NCBI GenBank assembly: GCA_030152105.1
Contig: JASLIH010000313.1
Coordinates: forward strand, 1 to 8,637
Origin: Actinomycetes bacterium
Lineage (GTDB): Bacteria; Actinomycetota; CALGFH01
Direction of reading: 5' to 3'
DNA length: 8,637 bases
Shown: one piece after another, positions 1 to 6,219 of the stretch
How the letters are laid out: every line of letters begins with the position of its first letter
How positions within the stretch are numbered: the stretch's first letter is position 1
The notes under the pieces: generated by a model
What the model saw: the letters and a program-made list of their open reading frames with translations, nothing else
Told to the model about the DNA's origin: nothing
Databases searched by the model: none
Program-made: the position numbers and the translations under genes

Positions 1-1
1 C

Positions 2-1087
2 CCGGCCCGCTCGGCCGACTTCCGGGGGCTGCTGTCGGCAATGGGGTACGACCCCGACGACGCCTCGACCGACCCGGCGTCGCCGACCGGGGTCGGCAAC
101 CAGGCCGCCGCGGCCGTGCTCGCCTTCCGGGCCACCGACGGATCCAACCAGGCCGGCGGCTACGCCGACACCACCGGCTACGTCCCGGTCAACACCCCCG
201 ACCAGGTGAACGACCCGTTCCGCTGGCAGCCACTGCGCTTTGTCGACGCCAGCGGCAACACCGTCGTCCAGAAGTACCTGACGCCGCAGTGGGGCAACGT
301 GACCCCGTTCGCGCTGACCTCGCCCAACGAGTTCCTGCCGCCCGGCCCGACCCAGCGGACGCTGCTGCAGTTGGACGAGGAGGTCACCGACACCCTCCTG
401 CAGAGCGCGACCCTCACCGACCTCTCCAAGGTCCGGGCCGAGTACTGGGCCGACGGGCCGGCCAGCGAGACGCCACCGGGGCACTGGCTGCTGTTCGGCG
501 GGGCCGCCGCCAGGGCCAGGGGCTACACCCTCGACCAGAGCGTCAAGCTGACCTTCGCCCTCGCCAACGCCGAGCTGGACGCCAGCATCGCCGCCTGGAA
601 CGCCAAGCGCCGCTGGGACTACGTGCGGCCGATCACCGCGGTCCGGACCCGCATGAAGGGCAAGCTGGTGCTCGCCTGGGCCGGCCCGTACAAGGGCACG
701 CGGCTCATCCGAGGCGAGACGTGGCATCCCTACCAGGCGACCACCTTCCCGACCCCGCCGTTCCCCGAGTACGTGTCCGGGCACTCCACCTTCAGCGGCG
801 CCGGGGCCAGGGTTCTCCAGAGCTTCACCGGCAGCGACCTGTTCGGGGCCAGGGTGACGGTCCGCCCGGGCACCTCGTTCATCGAGCCGGGCGCGACCCC
901 GTTGCTCCCGACGGTGCTCCTCTGGCCGACCTTCACCATGGCCAGGGACGAGGCCGGTAACTCCCGCCGCCAGGGCGGCATCCATTTCCCCGACGCCGAC
1001 CTCGACGGCCGCAACCTGGGCGCGTCAGTGGGCCAGAACGCCTGGACCAGGGCCCAGACCTACTTCACCGGCACGGCGGGCGGCTAG
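2..1087 (+). CDS. Vanadium-dependent haloperoxidase / PAP2-family protein, C-terminal part (5' end off window)
   Basis: The reading frame is open from base 2, so the gene starts before the window. The ATG at 41 is internal: family-like sequence (RSADFRGLLSAMGYDPDD) runs straight through it. The visible part has about 361 residues. Three blocks match the vanadate/phosphate pocket of the vanadium haloperoxidase and acid phosphatase superfamily: K-x6-RP (KRRWDYVRP, 605-631); a PSGH-like loop, here YVSGHS, with its His at 782-784; and SR-x5-H (SRRQGGIHF), with its His at 983-985. PSGH reads VSGH, and Asp lies at +3 and +5 after the last His rather than +4. Such variation is seen in bacterial members, most of which are uncharacterised, so halide-oxidising activity is not shown. 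Whether it is secreted cannot be judged without the N-terminus. The gene converges on the OCD-family gene and is probably unrelated to it in function. Confidence 0.88.
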   Translation, partial: PARSADFRGLLSAMGYDPDDASTDPASPTGVGNQAAAAVLAFRATDGSNQAGGYADTTGYVPVNTPDQVNDPFRWQPLRFVDASGNTVVQKYLTPQWGNVTPFALTSPNEFLPPGPTQRTLLQLDEEVTDTLLQSATLTDLSKVRAEYWADGPASETPPGHWLLFGGAAARARGYTLDQSVKLTFALANAELDASIAAWNAKRRWDYVRPITAVRTRMKGKLVLAWAGPYKGTRLIRGETWHPYQATTFPTPPFPEYVSGHSTFSGAGARVLQSFTGSDLFGARVTVRPGTSFIEPGATPLLPTVLLWPTFTMARDEAGNSRRQGGIHFPDADLDGRNLGASVGQNAWTRAQTYFTGTAGG

Positions 1088-1112
1088 CCCCCCCTCACGC
1101 CCGCCTGGCGGC

Positions 1113-1157
1113 TGCCGCGCGGTCTGCCCACCCTCGAAGGAAGGCGACCGCGCGGCA
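1113..1157. terminator. Hairpin between convergent genes, likely bidirectional terminator
   Basis: A perfect 12-bp inverted repeat, TGCCGCGCGGTC at 1113-1124 and GACCGCGCGGCA at 1146-1157, is separated by a 21-nt loop. It lies in the 93-bp gap between the haloperoxidase stop (1087) and the OCD-family stop (1181), where transcription from both sides must end. No T-tract follows on either strand, as is common in high-GC actinobacteria, so this is a structural inference. The right arm lies inside the duplicated cyclase scrap noted separately. Confidence 0.6.
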
Positions 1158-1179
1158 ACCCGCCGCCACCCCGGCCGAC
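1138..1179 (-). repeat. Degenerate copy of the cyclase 3' end, just downstream of the OCD-family gene
   Basis: Positions 1138-1154 match 2260-2276 exactly over 17 bases (the 3' end of the cyclase gene). Similarity continues to about 1175, with 32 of 38 positions identical by my count, and slightly further if one base is gapped. On the minus strand the scrap would read AAGCRAVAFLRG, against AAFCRAVAFLEE at the true cyclase C-terminus, so the resemblance is also at protein level. It begins within a few bases of the OCD-family stop codon and is best read as a non-coding relic of an old duplication. GC-rich bias makes a partly chance match possible. Confidence 0.5.
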
Positions 1180-1180
1180 C

Positions 1181-2245
1181 TCACCAGCGGACGTACTCGG
1201 CCATGTTGGGATGGTCGAAGATCATCGTCTCCTGCATGGTGAGCTCGCGGCCCTTGCCCGCCTCGACGGCCCGCCGGTACATGGCCAGGGCGATGGCCAC
1301 GTCGACGAACGCCAGCCCGACGGCGTTGAAGTAGACGCGCTCGTCGTCGGCCTCCCGGCCCGGCTTCACGCCGGCCACGACCTCGTCCAGGTTCCCGTGG
1401 ATGTCGGCGTCGGTGAGCTCGCCGTCCTTGTACATCCGGCTCAGGGTCTGGGTGCGGTGCTTCACCGTCTCCCAGTCGTCGCACACGATCTTCTGGCACT
1501 GGCTGGCCACCGCGTACTCGTCCTCCCAGCCGCCGACGTGGCTGTAGAAGGACCCGGGCTTCATCCAGCTGGCCTTGAGCAACGGCGCCTGGGCGCTGGT
1601 CGCGGTGACCAGGATGTCGGCCCCCTCCATGGCCTTGGCGCCGTCGGTGCCGGTCGCCACCAGCTCCATGTCGGGGACCAGGGGGGCGAGCTCGCGGACG
1701 AACTCCTGGCCCTCCTCGGCCGTCTTGGCCGAGACCCGGCACTCGGCCAGCGTGGGGCAGGCCGTCTTCATGGCCAGCAGGTGCATCTTTGCCTGCTCGC
1801 CGCTGCCGATGAAGCCGATCACCCGGGCGTCGGTGGGCGCGAAGTGCTTGGCCGCGAGCGCCCCCATGGCCCCGACCCGGATGTTGGAGGCGAGCGTCCC
1901 CTCGAGCACCGCGATCGGGAACCCTTTCTCGATCTCGGAGAGGATGAACAACGCGGTCAGGTTCTGGAGGCCGAACCTGGGCACGTTGGGCGGGAAGACC
2001 GACACCCATTTCATGCCGCAGACCTTCTCCGGCAGGAGGGTCGCCGGGAGGCAGTTGATCCGCTCCTGGGTCTCCTGGTTGAAGATCTGGACGATCTTCT
2101 CGGGGAACATCACGTCGCCGTTGCGGTGGGCCAGCAGCGCCGACTCGGCCGCCCCGATGGCCAGCCGGAAGTCGAGGCAGCCGGCCTCGAGCAGGTCCTC
2201 CTGGGACAGGTAGGTGAAACGGATCGCGTGGGGGGCCTGGGTCAT
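1181..2245 (-). CDS. Ornithine cyclodeaminase / mu-crystallin family NAD(P)-dependent protein
   Basis: This 354-residue protein has the usual length for the family. The N-terminal part contributes the substrate site: K79 in GMKWVSVFPPN, and R123 in LASNIRVGAMGALAAKHFA, where many members have LTAYRTGA. A Rossmann dinucleotide-binding loop follows (IGFIGSGEQAKMHLLA, about residues 143-158). The C-terminal block DGELTDADIHGNLDEVVAG plus a KPGREADDE stretch matches the conserved family end. Members include ornithine cyclodeaminase, alanine and opine-type dehydrogenases and ketimine reductases, and the substrate cannot be read from sequence. The LASNIRVGA variant suggests it is not a classical ornithine cyclodeaminase. 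The ATG at 2245 is 4 bp after the cyclase stop and has a strong Shine-Dalgarno, so the two are translationally coupled and probably act on one pathway. It is the last gene of the minus-strand series. Confidence 0.88.
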   Translation of the reverse strand: MTQAPHAIRFTYLSQEDLLEAGCLDFRLAIGAAESALLAHRNGDVMFPEKIVQIFNQETQERINCLPATLLPEKVCGMKWVSVFPPNVPRFGLQNLTALFILSEIEKGFPIAVLEGTLASNIRVGAMGALAAKHFAPTDARVIGFIGSGEQAKMHLLAMKTACPTLAECRVSAKTAEEGQEFVRELAPLVPDMELVATGTDGAKAMEGADILVTATSAQAPLLKASWMKPGSFYSHVGGWEDEYAVASQCQKIVCDDWETVKHRTQTLSRMYKDGELTDADIHGNLDEVVAGVKPGREADDERVYFNAVGLAFVDVAIALAMYRRAVEAGKGRELTMQETMIFDHPNMAEYVRW

Positions 2246-2249
2246 GTCC

Positions 2250-3047
2250 TCACTCCTCCAGGAAGGCGACCGCGCGACAGAACGCCGCCTCCCCGCCGAC
2301 GAACTTCCAGGGGAAGCAGCCGAACTGGATGCGCCGGTCGAGCACCTCGTCGATCTGGCCGCCCAAGTTCTCGATGTGGATGACGTCGTGGGGGAACAGC
2401 AGGGTGTGCATGATCTGAAGATCCCCCTTGGGGAACAGCTCGTCCAGGGGGCGGCCGAGCGCGGCCTCGGCGTCCTCGGCCTCGTCGGGCCGGATCTTGC
2501 GGATGACGGTGTTCATCGGGTGGTCGGCGCTGCCGGCGTCGACGGCCAGCCAGCGCACCCCCCGGGCCAGCACCCACTCGGCGAACTCCCGGGTCGGCCC
2601 GGGGTGGCGGACGAAGTAGCGGGTCTCGTCCACCTGGCTGCGGTCGACCCAGTTCTCGTTGTAGAAGCGGTGGTAGCCGGTGTGGATGATCAGGATGTCG
2701 TCGCGCTCGACCCGAAGGCCGGTCTCCCGCTCCCAGCGCTCGAAATGCTCGGGCCCGTACAGCTGGTAGTCGCCAATCCCCATCCGCTCCAGGTCCACCA
2801 CCACCGCCGACCCGACCAGCCAGGGCAGCGGCAGCTCCCCGATGGTCCTGCCCGCCGACCAGAAGTGCACCGGCCCGTCCAGGTGCGTGCCCACGTGCAG
2901 GGTCGAGGTGATCTCCTGGCCGCCCACCTTGTCGAACGCCAGCCGCTTGACCCACTTGATCGAGGGTCCGTCATAGCTCGCGAACGCCGGCGTGTGCATG
3001 CTGAAGTCCTGCGACAGGTCAAGCACCCGCATCGACTCGAGCCCCAC
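2250..3047 (-). CDS. Cyclase family protein (PF04199), metal-dependent amide hydrolase
   Basis: The 265-residue protein carries the family signature H-x-G-T-H-x-D-x-P-x-H (HVGTHLDGPVHF, H51, H55, D57, H61), which binds the catalytic divalent metal. A distal metal/active-site block fits around HPGPTREFAEWVLARGVRW and VDAGSADHPMN. Known relatives are kynurenine formamidase (KynB) and isatin hydrolase, which hydrolyse amide bonds, the latter in a ring. The substrate here is unknown. The GTG at 3047 is chosen because GGGAG sits 7 nt upstream; the ATG at 3032 (MRVLDLSQDF) is a possible alternative with a weaker site. No signal peptide is visible, so it is probably cytoplasmic. It is coupled to the OCD-family gene and lies downstream of the allFGH-like genes, with the ArsR-VOC pair in between. 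A role in ureide or nucleobase-derived ring opening is inference. Confidence 0.88.
   Translation of the reverse strand: MGLESMRVLDLSQDFSMHTPAFASYDGPSIKWVKRLAFDKVGGQEITSTLHVGTHLDGPVHFWSAGRTIGELPLPWLVGSAVVVDLERMGIGDYQLYGPEHFERWERETGLRVERDDILIIHTGYHRFYNENWVDRSQVDETRYFVRHPGPTREFAEWVLARGVRWLAVDAGSADHPMNTVIRKIRPDEAEDAEAALGRPLDELFPKGDLQIMHTLLFPHDVIHIENLGGQIDEVLDRRIQFGCFPWKFVGGEAAFCRAVAFLEE
2253..2259 (-). promoter_or_regulatory. Shine-Dalgarno for the OCD-family gene, inside the cyclase C-terminal codons
   Basis: The minus strand reads GGAGGAG, 7 nt before the ATG at 2245. The same bases encode the last two Glu codons of the cyclase and directly precede its TGA. This fixes the OCD-family start and indicates coupled translation of the pair. 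Confidence 0.8.
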
Positions 3048-3099
3048 AGCACGTCTCCCTTCCGACTGGTCACCGCACGCCCAGGCCCGCCGGTGCCGG

Positions 3100-3122
3100 C
3101 TGGACTGCGTCCAGGCGTCCAG
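3100..3122. promoter_or_regulatory. Candidate operator upstream of the cyclase gene (palindrome plus extra half-site)
   Basis: CTGGAC (3100-3105) and GTCCAG (3109-3114) form a perfect 6-3-6 inverted repeat. A second GTCCAG follows at 3117-3122, making an 8-bp tandem direct repeat, GCGTCCAG twice, at 3107-3122. It lies 53-75 bp upstream of the cyclase start, where a regulator of the cyclase/OCD pair could bind. No convincing -35/-10 pair was found beside it, and the regulator is unknown. Confidence 0.35.
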
Positions 3123-3129
3123 GTGGGGA

Positions 3130-3174
3130 GCGTAGCCGAACCGAGGGCCGACGTGGCCGCTGGCGCGGCTACGC
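3130..3174 (-). terminator. Possible hairpin at the end of the arsR-VOC unit
   Basis: GCGTAGCCG (3130-3138) and CGGCTACGC (3166-3174) form a perfect 9-bp inverted repeat around a 27-nt loop. The second arm contains the VOC stop codon (3169-3171), which is unusual for a terminator. A competing shorter stem exists (3152-3160 with 3165-3173, one mismatch). There is no T-tract. It may attenuate read-through from the ArsR-VOC unit into the cyclase gene. Confidence 0.25.
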
Positions 3175-3552
3175 CTTGGCGATCTGGATCAGGTTGCCGC
3201 AGGTGTCGTCGAGCACCGCCGTCGTCACGGCCCCCATCTCGAGCGGTTCCTGCGTGAACTGGACGCCGAGGCCGCGGAGCCGCTGGAACTCGGCATGGAC
3301 GTCGTCCACGGCGAACGAGGCGACCGGGATCCCGTCGGCCGCCAGTGCCGCCTTGAAGGGCTTGGCGGCCGGGTGGGCGTCAGGCTCCAGGAGCAGCTCG
3401 GGGCCGTCGGGAGCATCGGGAGCAACGACGGTGAGCCAGCGATGCTCTCCGACGGGAATGTCGGTCTTCTTCACGAACCCGAGCGCGTCGGTGTAGAACC
3501 GCAGCGCCTTCTCCTGGTCGTCCACCAGCACCGACGTCACGTAGATCCTCAT
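3169..3552 (-). CDS. VOC (glyoxalase/extradiol dioxygenase fold) family protein
   Basis: This is a 127-residue protein, the normal length of a single-domain vicinal-oxygen-chelate protein. The first beta-alpha-beta module is visible in YVTSVLVDDQEKALRFYTDA, the metal-side strand in PELLLEP, and the second module from FAVDDVHAEFQRLRGLG to the C-terminal TCGNLIQIAKA. The C-terminal metal-ligand position, usually Glu in glyoxalase-type enzymes (GNLIEL), is Gln here, and the first strand lacks an obvious His. It may therefore bind a ligand rather than catalyse, as resistance or binding VOC proteins do. The ATG at 3552 overlaps the ArsR stop in an ATGA motif and has GGGAAGGG just upstream; longer in-frame extensions would run through the arsR gene and are rejected. 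Its partner ArsR protein probably represses this gene. Confidence 0.85.
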   Translation of the reverse strand: MRIYVTSVLVDDQEKALRFYTDALGFVKKTDIPVGEHRWLTVVAPDAPDGPELLLEPDAHPAAKPFKAALAADGIPVASFAVDDVHAEFQRLRGLGVQFTQEPLEMGAVTTAVLDDTCGNLIQIAKA

Positions 3553-3836
3553 GTCCCTTCCCTTCCGCGGGTTGGTCGCCAGCGCTCGACGATCGTCTCG
3601 AGCGGCTTGGTGTCGAGATGGTGGAACTTGTATCGGCCCTGCCTCCTCGTCCTCACCAGGCCCGCCGACTCCAGGACGTCGAGGTGCTGAGAGATCGCCT
3701 GTCGCGACGAGCTCAGTCCGTGCTTGACCGCGAGCCGGGAGCAGATCTCGAAGAGGGTCTGCCCGTCCCGGTCGCTGAGCTCGTCGAGGATCGCTCTCCT
3801 CGTCGGGTCGGCGAGCGCCCGATACACGTCGGTCAC
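3549..3836 (-). CDS. ArsR-family winged-helix transcriptional repressor
   Basis: The 95-residue protein from a GTG start is VTDVYRALADPTRRAILDEL, the typical N-terminus of the family. A winged helix-turn-helix follows, with the recognition helix in SSSRQAISQHLDVLESAGLV and the wing in RTRRQGRYKFHHLD. The metal-sensing ELCxC motif of true arsenic or zinc sensors is absent; there is a single Cys (FEICSRL), so the signal is probably not a metal. A longer frame opening at a TTG at 3872 would translate through the promoter and operator and is rejected. The stop overlaps the VOC start (ATGA), so the two genes form one unit, a common actinobacterial pairing. The adjacent palindrome suggests autoregulation. 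Confidence 0.9.
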   Translation of the reverse strand: MTDVYRALADPTRRAILDELSDRDGQTLFEICSRLAVKHGLSSSRQAISQHLDVLESAGLVRTRRQGRYKFHHLDTKPLETIVERWRPTRGREGT

Positions 3837-3842
3837 GCCCGC

Positions 3843-3872
3843 AGTATATGCAAGTAGCGACTTGCCTATCAA
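3843..3872 (-). promoter_or_regulatory. Promoter of arsR-VOC (TTGATA, 18 bp, TATACT), leaderless
   Basis: On the minus strand a -35 box TTGATA (3872-3867, five of six to consensus) and a -10 box TATACT (3848-3843) are spaced by 18 bp. The expected start of transcription, about 7 nt past the -10, falls on the GTG start codon of arsR at 3836. No Shine-Dalgarno precedes that codon, so a leaderless mRNA is likely. The -35 box contains the TGA stop of allH. Confidence 0.7.
3846..3869. promoter_or_regulatory. ArsR operator palindrome within the promoter spacer
   Basis: A 24-bp interrupted palindrome has inner arms GCAAGT (3850-3855) and ACTTGC (3860-3865) around AGCG, one mismatched base each side, then ATA (3846-3848) and TAT (3867-3869). 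It fills the spacer and touches both promoter hexamers, so a bound dimer would block RNA polymerase. The position is ideal for autorepression by the adjacent ArsR protein. Confidence 0.72.
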
Positions 3873-4810
3873 CCTCGGTCAGGGACGGCCCGATCGCCGG
3901 CGGCCCCACCGAGCAGGCAGGCGGCGGCGATCCCAATCGCGTAGGCCCGGCCGCTGCCGTGGCCCAGCCGCCGTAGCCGCGCCAGGGCCGCCGGCCAGGC
4001 CCGCTCGCCGGCGGGGCTCAGGTCGAGCAGTCGCCCGGCCGGCTCGGCCAGGAGACCATGGGCGGCCAGCTCGAGCAGCGTCGCCGACAGGGCGGTCGTC
4101 CGCTCTGGCGCCGGGTCGACGAGGGCGGCCAGAAAGCTGTGCAGGAACGACCGGCCCATCCCTGTCGCCGGGCCCAGGACCGCCACGGTCCCGGCGACCG
4201 CGGCCAGCAGGTCGTCGCCCTCTGGGGTCAGCCCTGGCCCACGCCCCAGCAGCTCGCGGGCGCCCGCGGCGGCGGGCTCCGGGTCGCGCTCCCGAATCCC
4301 CCGGAACAGCCACGCCAGCCCGGCCGCCCCCTCCGGGTCGGCCGCGGTGGCCAGCCCGATCCGGCCCAGCTCCCGAACCAGGGAAGGGGTGTGCTGGTGG
4401 TCGTCCGCAGCCCCCTCGGCCCCGAGGGCACGGAGAAGCGCCGCCCCGCGGGCGCCGACCGCCTGCCGCGTGGCGCCTGAAGGAACGGGGACCGTCGGGT
4501 CCCAGCCTGGGGGGGCGGCAGGGTCCCAGGTGACCTGGACGGAACCCAGCCCCACCCGGCCAGGGGCCAGCCGGGCGGCCCTACCCACACCCGCACTGGC
4601 GTCGGCCCCCACCAGGGCGCCCGACCCGGCGGAAAGCGCGATGGCGTTGGGCAGGAGGGGCACCTCGCGGGTGGTGATGGCGATCACGAACCCGTCCAGG
4701 TCGACCCAGGCGGCGGTGGCCCCGGCGCCGAGGACCACGCCGTCATGGGGGCCGGGCGTGAGGCGTTCCAGGACCGGCGTGGCGACCAGGTGGGCGGGGA
4801 GGGTGACCAC
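3869..4810 (-). CDS. allH: AllH/YlbF-like (DUF2877), oxamate carbamoyltransferase subunit
   Basis: The 313-residue protein carries the DUF2877 hallmarks: GRGPGLTPEGDD (about 189-200), TTALSATLLELAA (238-250) and GHGSGRAYAIGI (283-294). In E. coli the homologue YlbF/AllH works with FdrA/AllF and YlbE/AllG as a carbamoyltransferase acting on oxalurate/oxamate; the same role here is inferred from co-occurrence of all three. The GTG start at 4810 lies 11 bp after the allG stop with only a weak ribosome site, so it probably relies on coupling. No signal peptide or membrane segment is seen. It ends with tandem stops, TGA TAG, the first lying within the -35 box of the downstream arsR promoter. Confidence 0.85.
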   Translation of the reverse strand: MVTLPAHLVATPVLERLTPGPHDGVVLGAGATAAWVDLDGFVIAITTREVPLLPNAIALSAGSGALVGADASAGVGRAARLAPGRVGLGSVQVTWDPAAPPGWDPTVPVPSGATRQAVGARGAALLRALGAEGAADDHQHTPSLVRELGRIGLATAADPEGAAGLAWLFRGIRERDPEPAAAGARELLGRGPGLTPEGDDLLAAVAGTVAVLGPATGMGRSFLHSFLAALVDPAPERTTALSATLLELAAHGLLAEPAGRLLDLSPAGERAWPAALARLRRLGHGSGRAYAIGIAAACLLGGAAGDRAVPDRG

Positions 4811-4821
4811 GTGGAGCCCGC

Positions 4822-6219
4822 TCAGCCGGTGTCGGCCAGGGCCCGGGTGGCGGCCACGAACGCCTCCATGGGCGGTTCGACGAGGCCGGCGCCGACCTGG
4901 CCGACGCCGGGGTCCTTGTGGGCGATGCCGGTGTTGACGGTGGGGAGGACGCCGGTGTGGACGACCTCGCGGGCGTCGATGCCGAGCGGGGTGCCGCGGA
5001 AGCCCAGCGTGGGAAGCTGGTAGGAGGCGCTCTCGGCCCAGGTGATGTCGTACATGGCCAGGGTGGCCGCGACCGCATCGGAGGGGCTGCCGCCGACGAA
5101 GCGGACGATCGCCGGGGCGGCGGCCATGGCCATCCCGCCGATGCCGATCGTCTCGGTGATGGTCGAGTCGCCGATGTCGCGGTTGGCGTCCTCGGGACCG
5201 AACCCGGGCAGATACAGGCCGTCGACCACACCGGCCGGTCCGGTGAACCAGCGGTCGCCGGTCCCGGCCAGGCGGACCCCGAACTCGGTGCCGTTGCGGG
5301 CCATGGCGGTCACGATCGATGAGCCGGCCGTCCCGGCGGCCGCGTCGGCGGTGGCCTTGCCGGCGGCCATGGCCAGGTTGAGGAAGAAGTGGTCGTTGCC
5401 GGAGATGAACTCGGCCGCGGCGACCACCTCGGCGGTCGGCTCCTCGATGGTCAGCAGGGCCGGCAGGAGCGTCCGCAGCAGTAGCGAGGTGCCGGCCCGG
5501 TTGCGGTTATGGCCCTCGTCGCCCATCTGCAGCGCCTGGGCGATCAGGGCCCGGAGGTCCAGCGGCTCGGGCAGCCGTTCCAGCGCGGCGGTCAGGACCC
5601 GGGCGAGGACGTCCCGCATCCAGGCCAGCCGGTCCAGCACCTGGGTGTCGTAGGCGCCGTAGCGGAGCACCTTGCCGAGGCCCTCGTTGAGGGTGCAGAA
5701 CGCGCGGTTGCCCGAGGCGCCGTTCTCGACCACCCACACCGGCATGGAGGCGCTGACCACCCCGGCCATGGGTCCGACGGCACCGCGCTCGTGGCAGGGA
5801 CCAAAGCGCAGCCCGCCCTGCTCGGCCAGCCGCACCGCCTCCGCCGGGTCGGCGGCGATGCCCTCATAGATGGCCGCGCCGATGATCGCGCCCCGCAGCG
5901 GTCCGCACATCTCGGCCCAGTCGATCGGCGGGCCGGCGTGCAACAGGGTCCGTTCGTCCAGGCCGGGTAGCAGGTCCCCGGCCCGCCCGATCCCCACGAC
6001 CCGCGGCTCGGCCGCCTGCATGGCCGCCACCGCCCGGTCGTTGGCGTCGGCGATCTCGCCCGCCCGGGCGCCCAGGCGTTCCAACGCCCCCTCGGCCCCG
6101 TCCGCCGGGGGTCGCCACTCGACCCTCGCCACCTCGGCCTGCTGGCGTTCCAGCTCCGCGGCGAACAACTCCACGCCGGCGTTGACCACCTTGAGCGGCT
6201 GTCCCAGCAGGCCGCTCAT
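4822..6219 (-). CDS. allG: AllG/YlbE-like (DUF1116), oxamate carbamoyltransferase subunit
   Basis: The 465-residue protein has full family length. Conserved blocks in order are MCGPLRGAIIGA (104-115), GPMAGVVSASMPVWVV (149-164), QMGDEGHNRN (231-240), FISGNDHFFLNLAMAAGKA (271-289) and an acidic/Gly-rich block (about 333-370, with GFGPEDANRDIGDS). In E. coli the homologue YlbE/AllG is part of the FdrA-YlbE-YlbF carbamoyltransferase, which exchanges the carbamoyl group between oxalurate/oxamate and phosphate. The ATG at 6219 overlaps the allF stop (ATGA) and has a GGAGAG-type site about 8 nt upstream. The frame stays open upstream to 6786, but that part is antisense-like R/P/G-rich sequence inside allF and is not used. 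It is cytoplasmic by appearance. Confidence 0.9.
   Translation of the reverse strand: MSGLLGQPLKVVNAGVELFAAELERQQAEVARVEWRPPADGAEGALERLGARAGEIADANDRAVAAMQAAEPRVVGIGRAGDLLPGLDERTLLHAGPPIDWAEMCGPLRGAIIGAAIYEGIAADPAEAVRLAEQGGLRFGPCHERGAVGPMAGVVSASMPVWVVENGASGNRAFCTLNEGLGKVLRYGAYDTQVLDRLAWMRDVLARVLTAALERLPEPLDLRALIAQALQMGDEGHNRNRAGTSLLLRTLLPALLTIEEPTAEVVAAAEFISGNDHFFLNLAMAAGKATADAAAGTAGSSIVTAMARNGTEFGVRLAGTGDRWFTGPAGVVDGLYLPGFGPEDANRDIGDSTITETIGIGGMAMAAAPAIVRFVGGSPSDAVAATLAMYDITWAESASYQLPTLGFRGTPLGIDAREVVHTGVLPTVNTGIAHKDPGVGQVGAGLVEPPMEAFVAATRALADTG

Noticed and set aside
1095..2009. Minus-strand open frame overlapping the OCD-family gene in another frame
   Set aside because: Arg/Gly-rich shadow. 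Only its last part, around 1138-1175, is of interest, as a relic of the cyclase end.
1211..2383. Long + strand open frame opposite the OCD-family gene
   Set aside because: His/Gly/Val-rich composition with no family resemblance, and opposite a clearly conserved gene; a product of GC bias.
3048..3099. Promoter-like TACGCT and GCCGG-TG-CCGGC elements near the cyclase
   Set aside because: TACGCT (3133-3128, minus strand) has no acceptable -35 partner and the short GC palindrome at 3089-3100 is expected by chance at this composition.
3837..3872. TTG start at 3872 for the ArsR gene
   Set aside because: It would place the -35 box, operator and -10 box inside the coding sequence; GTG 3836 gives the standard family start.
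3553..3936. Long N-terminal extension of the VOC protein (255 residues)
   Set aside because: It runs through arsR in another frame with no domain; ATG 3552 gives a normal-length single domain.
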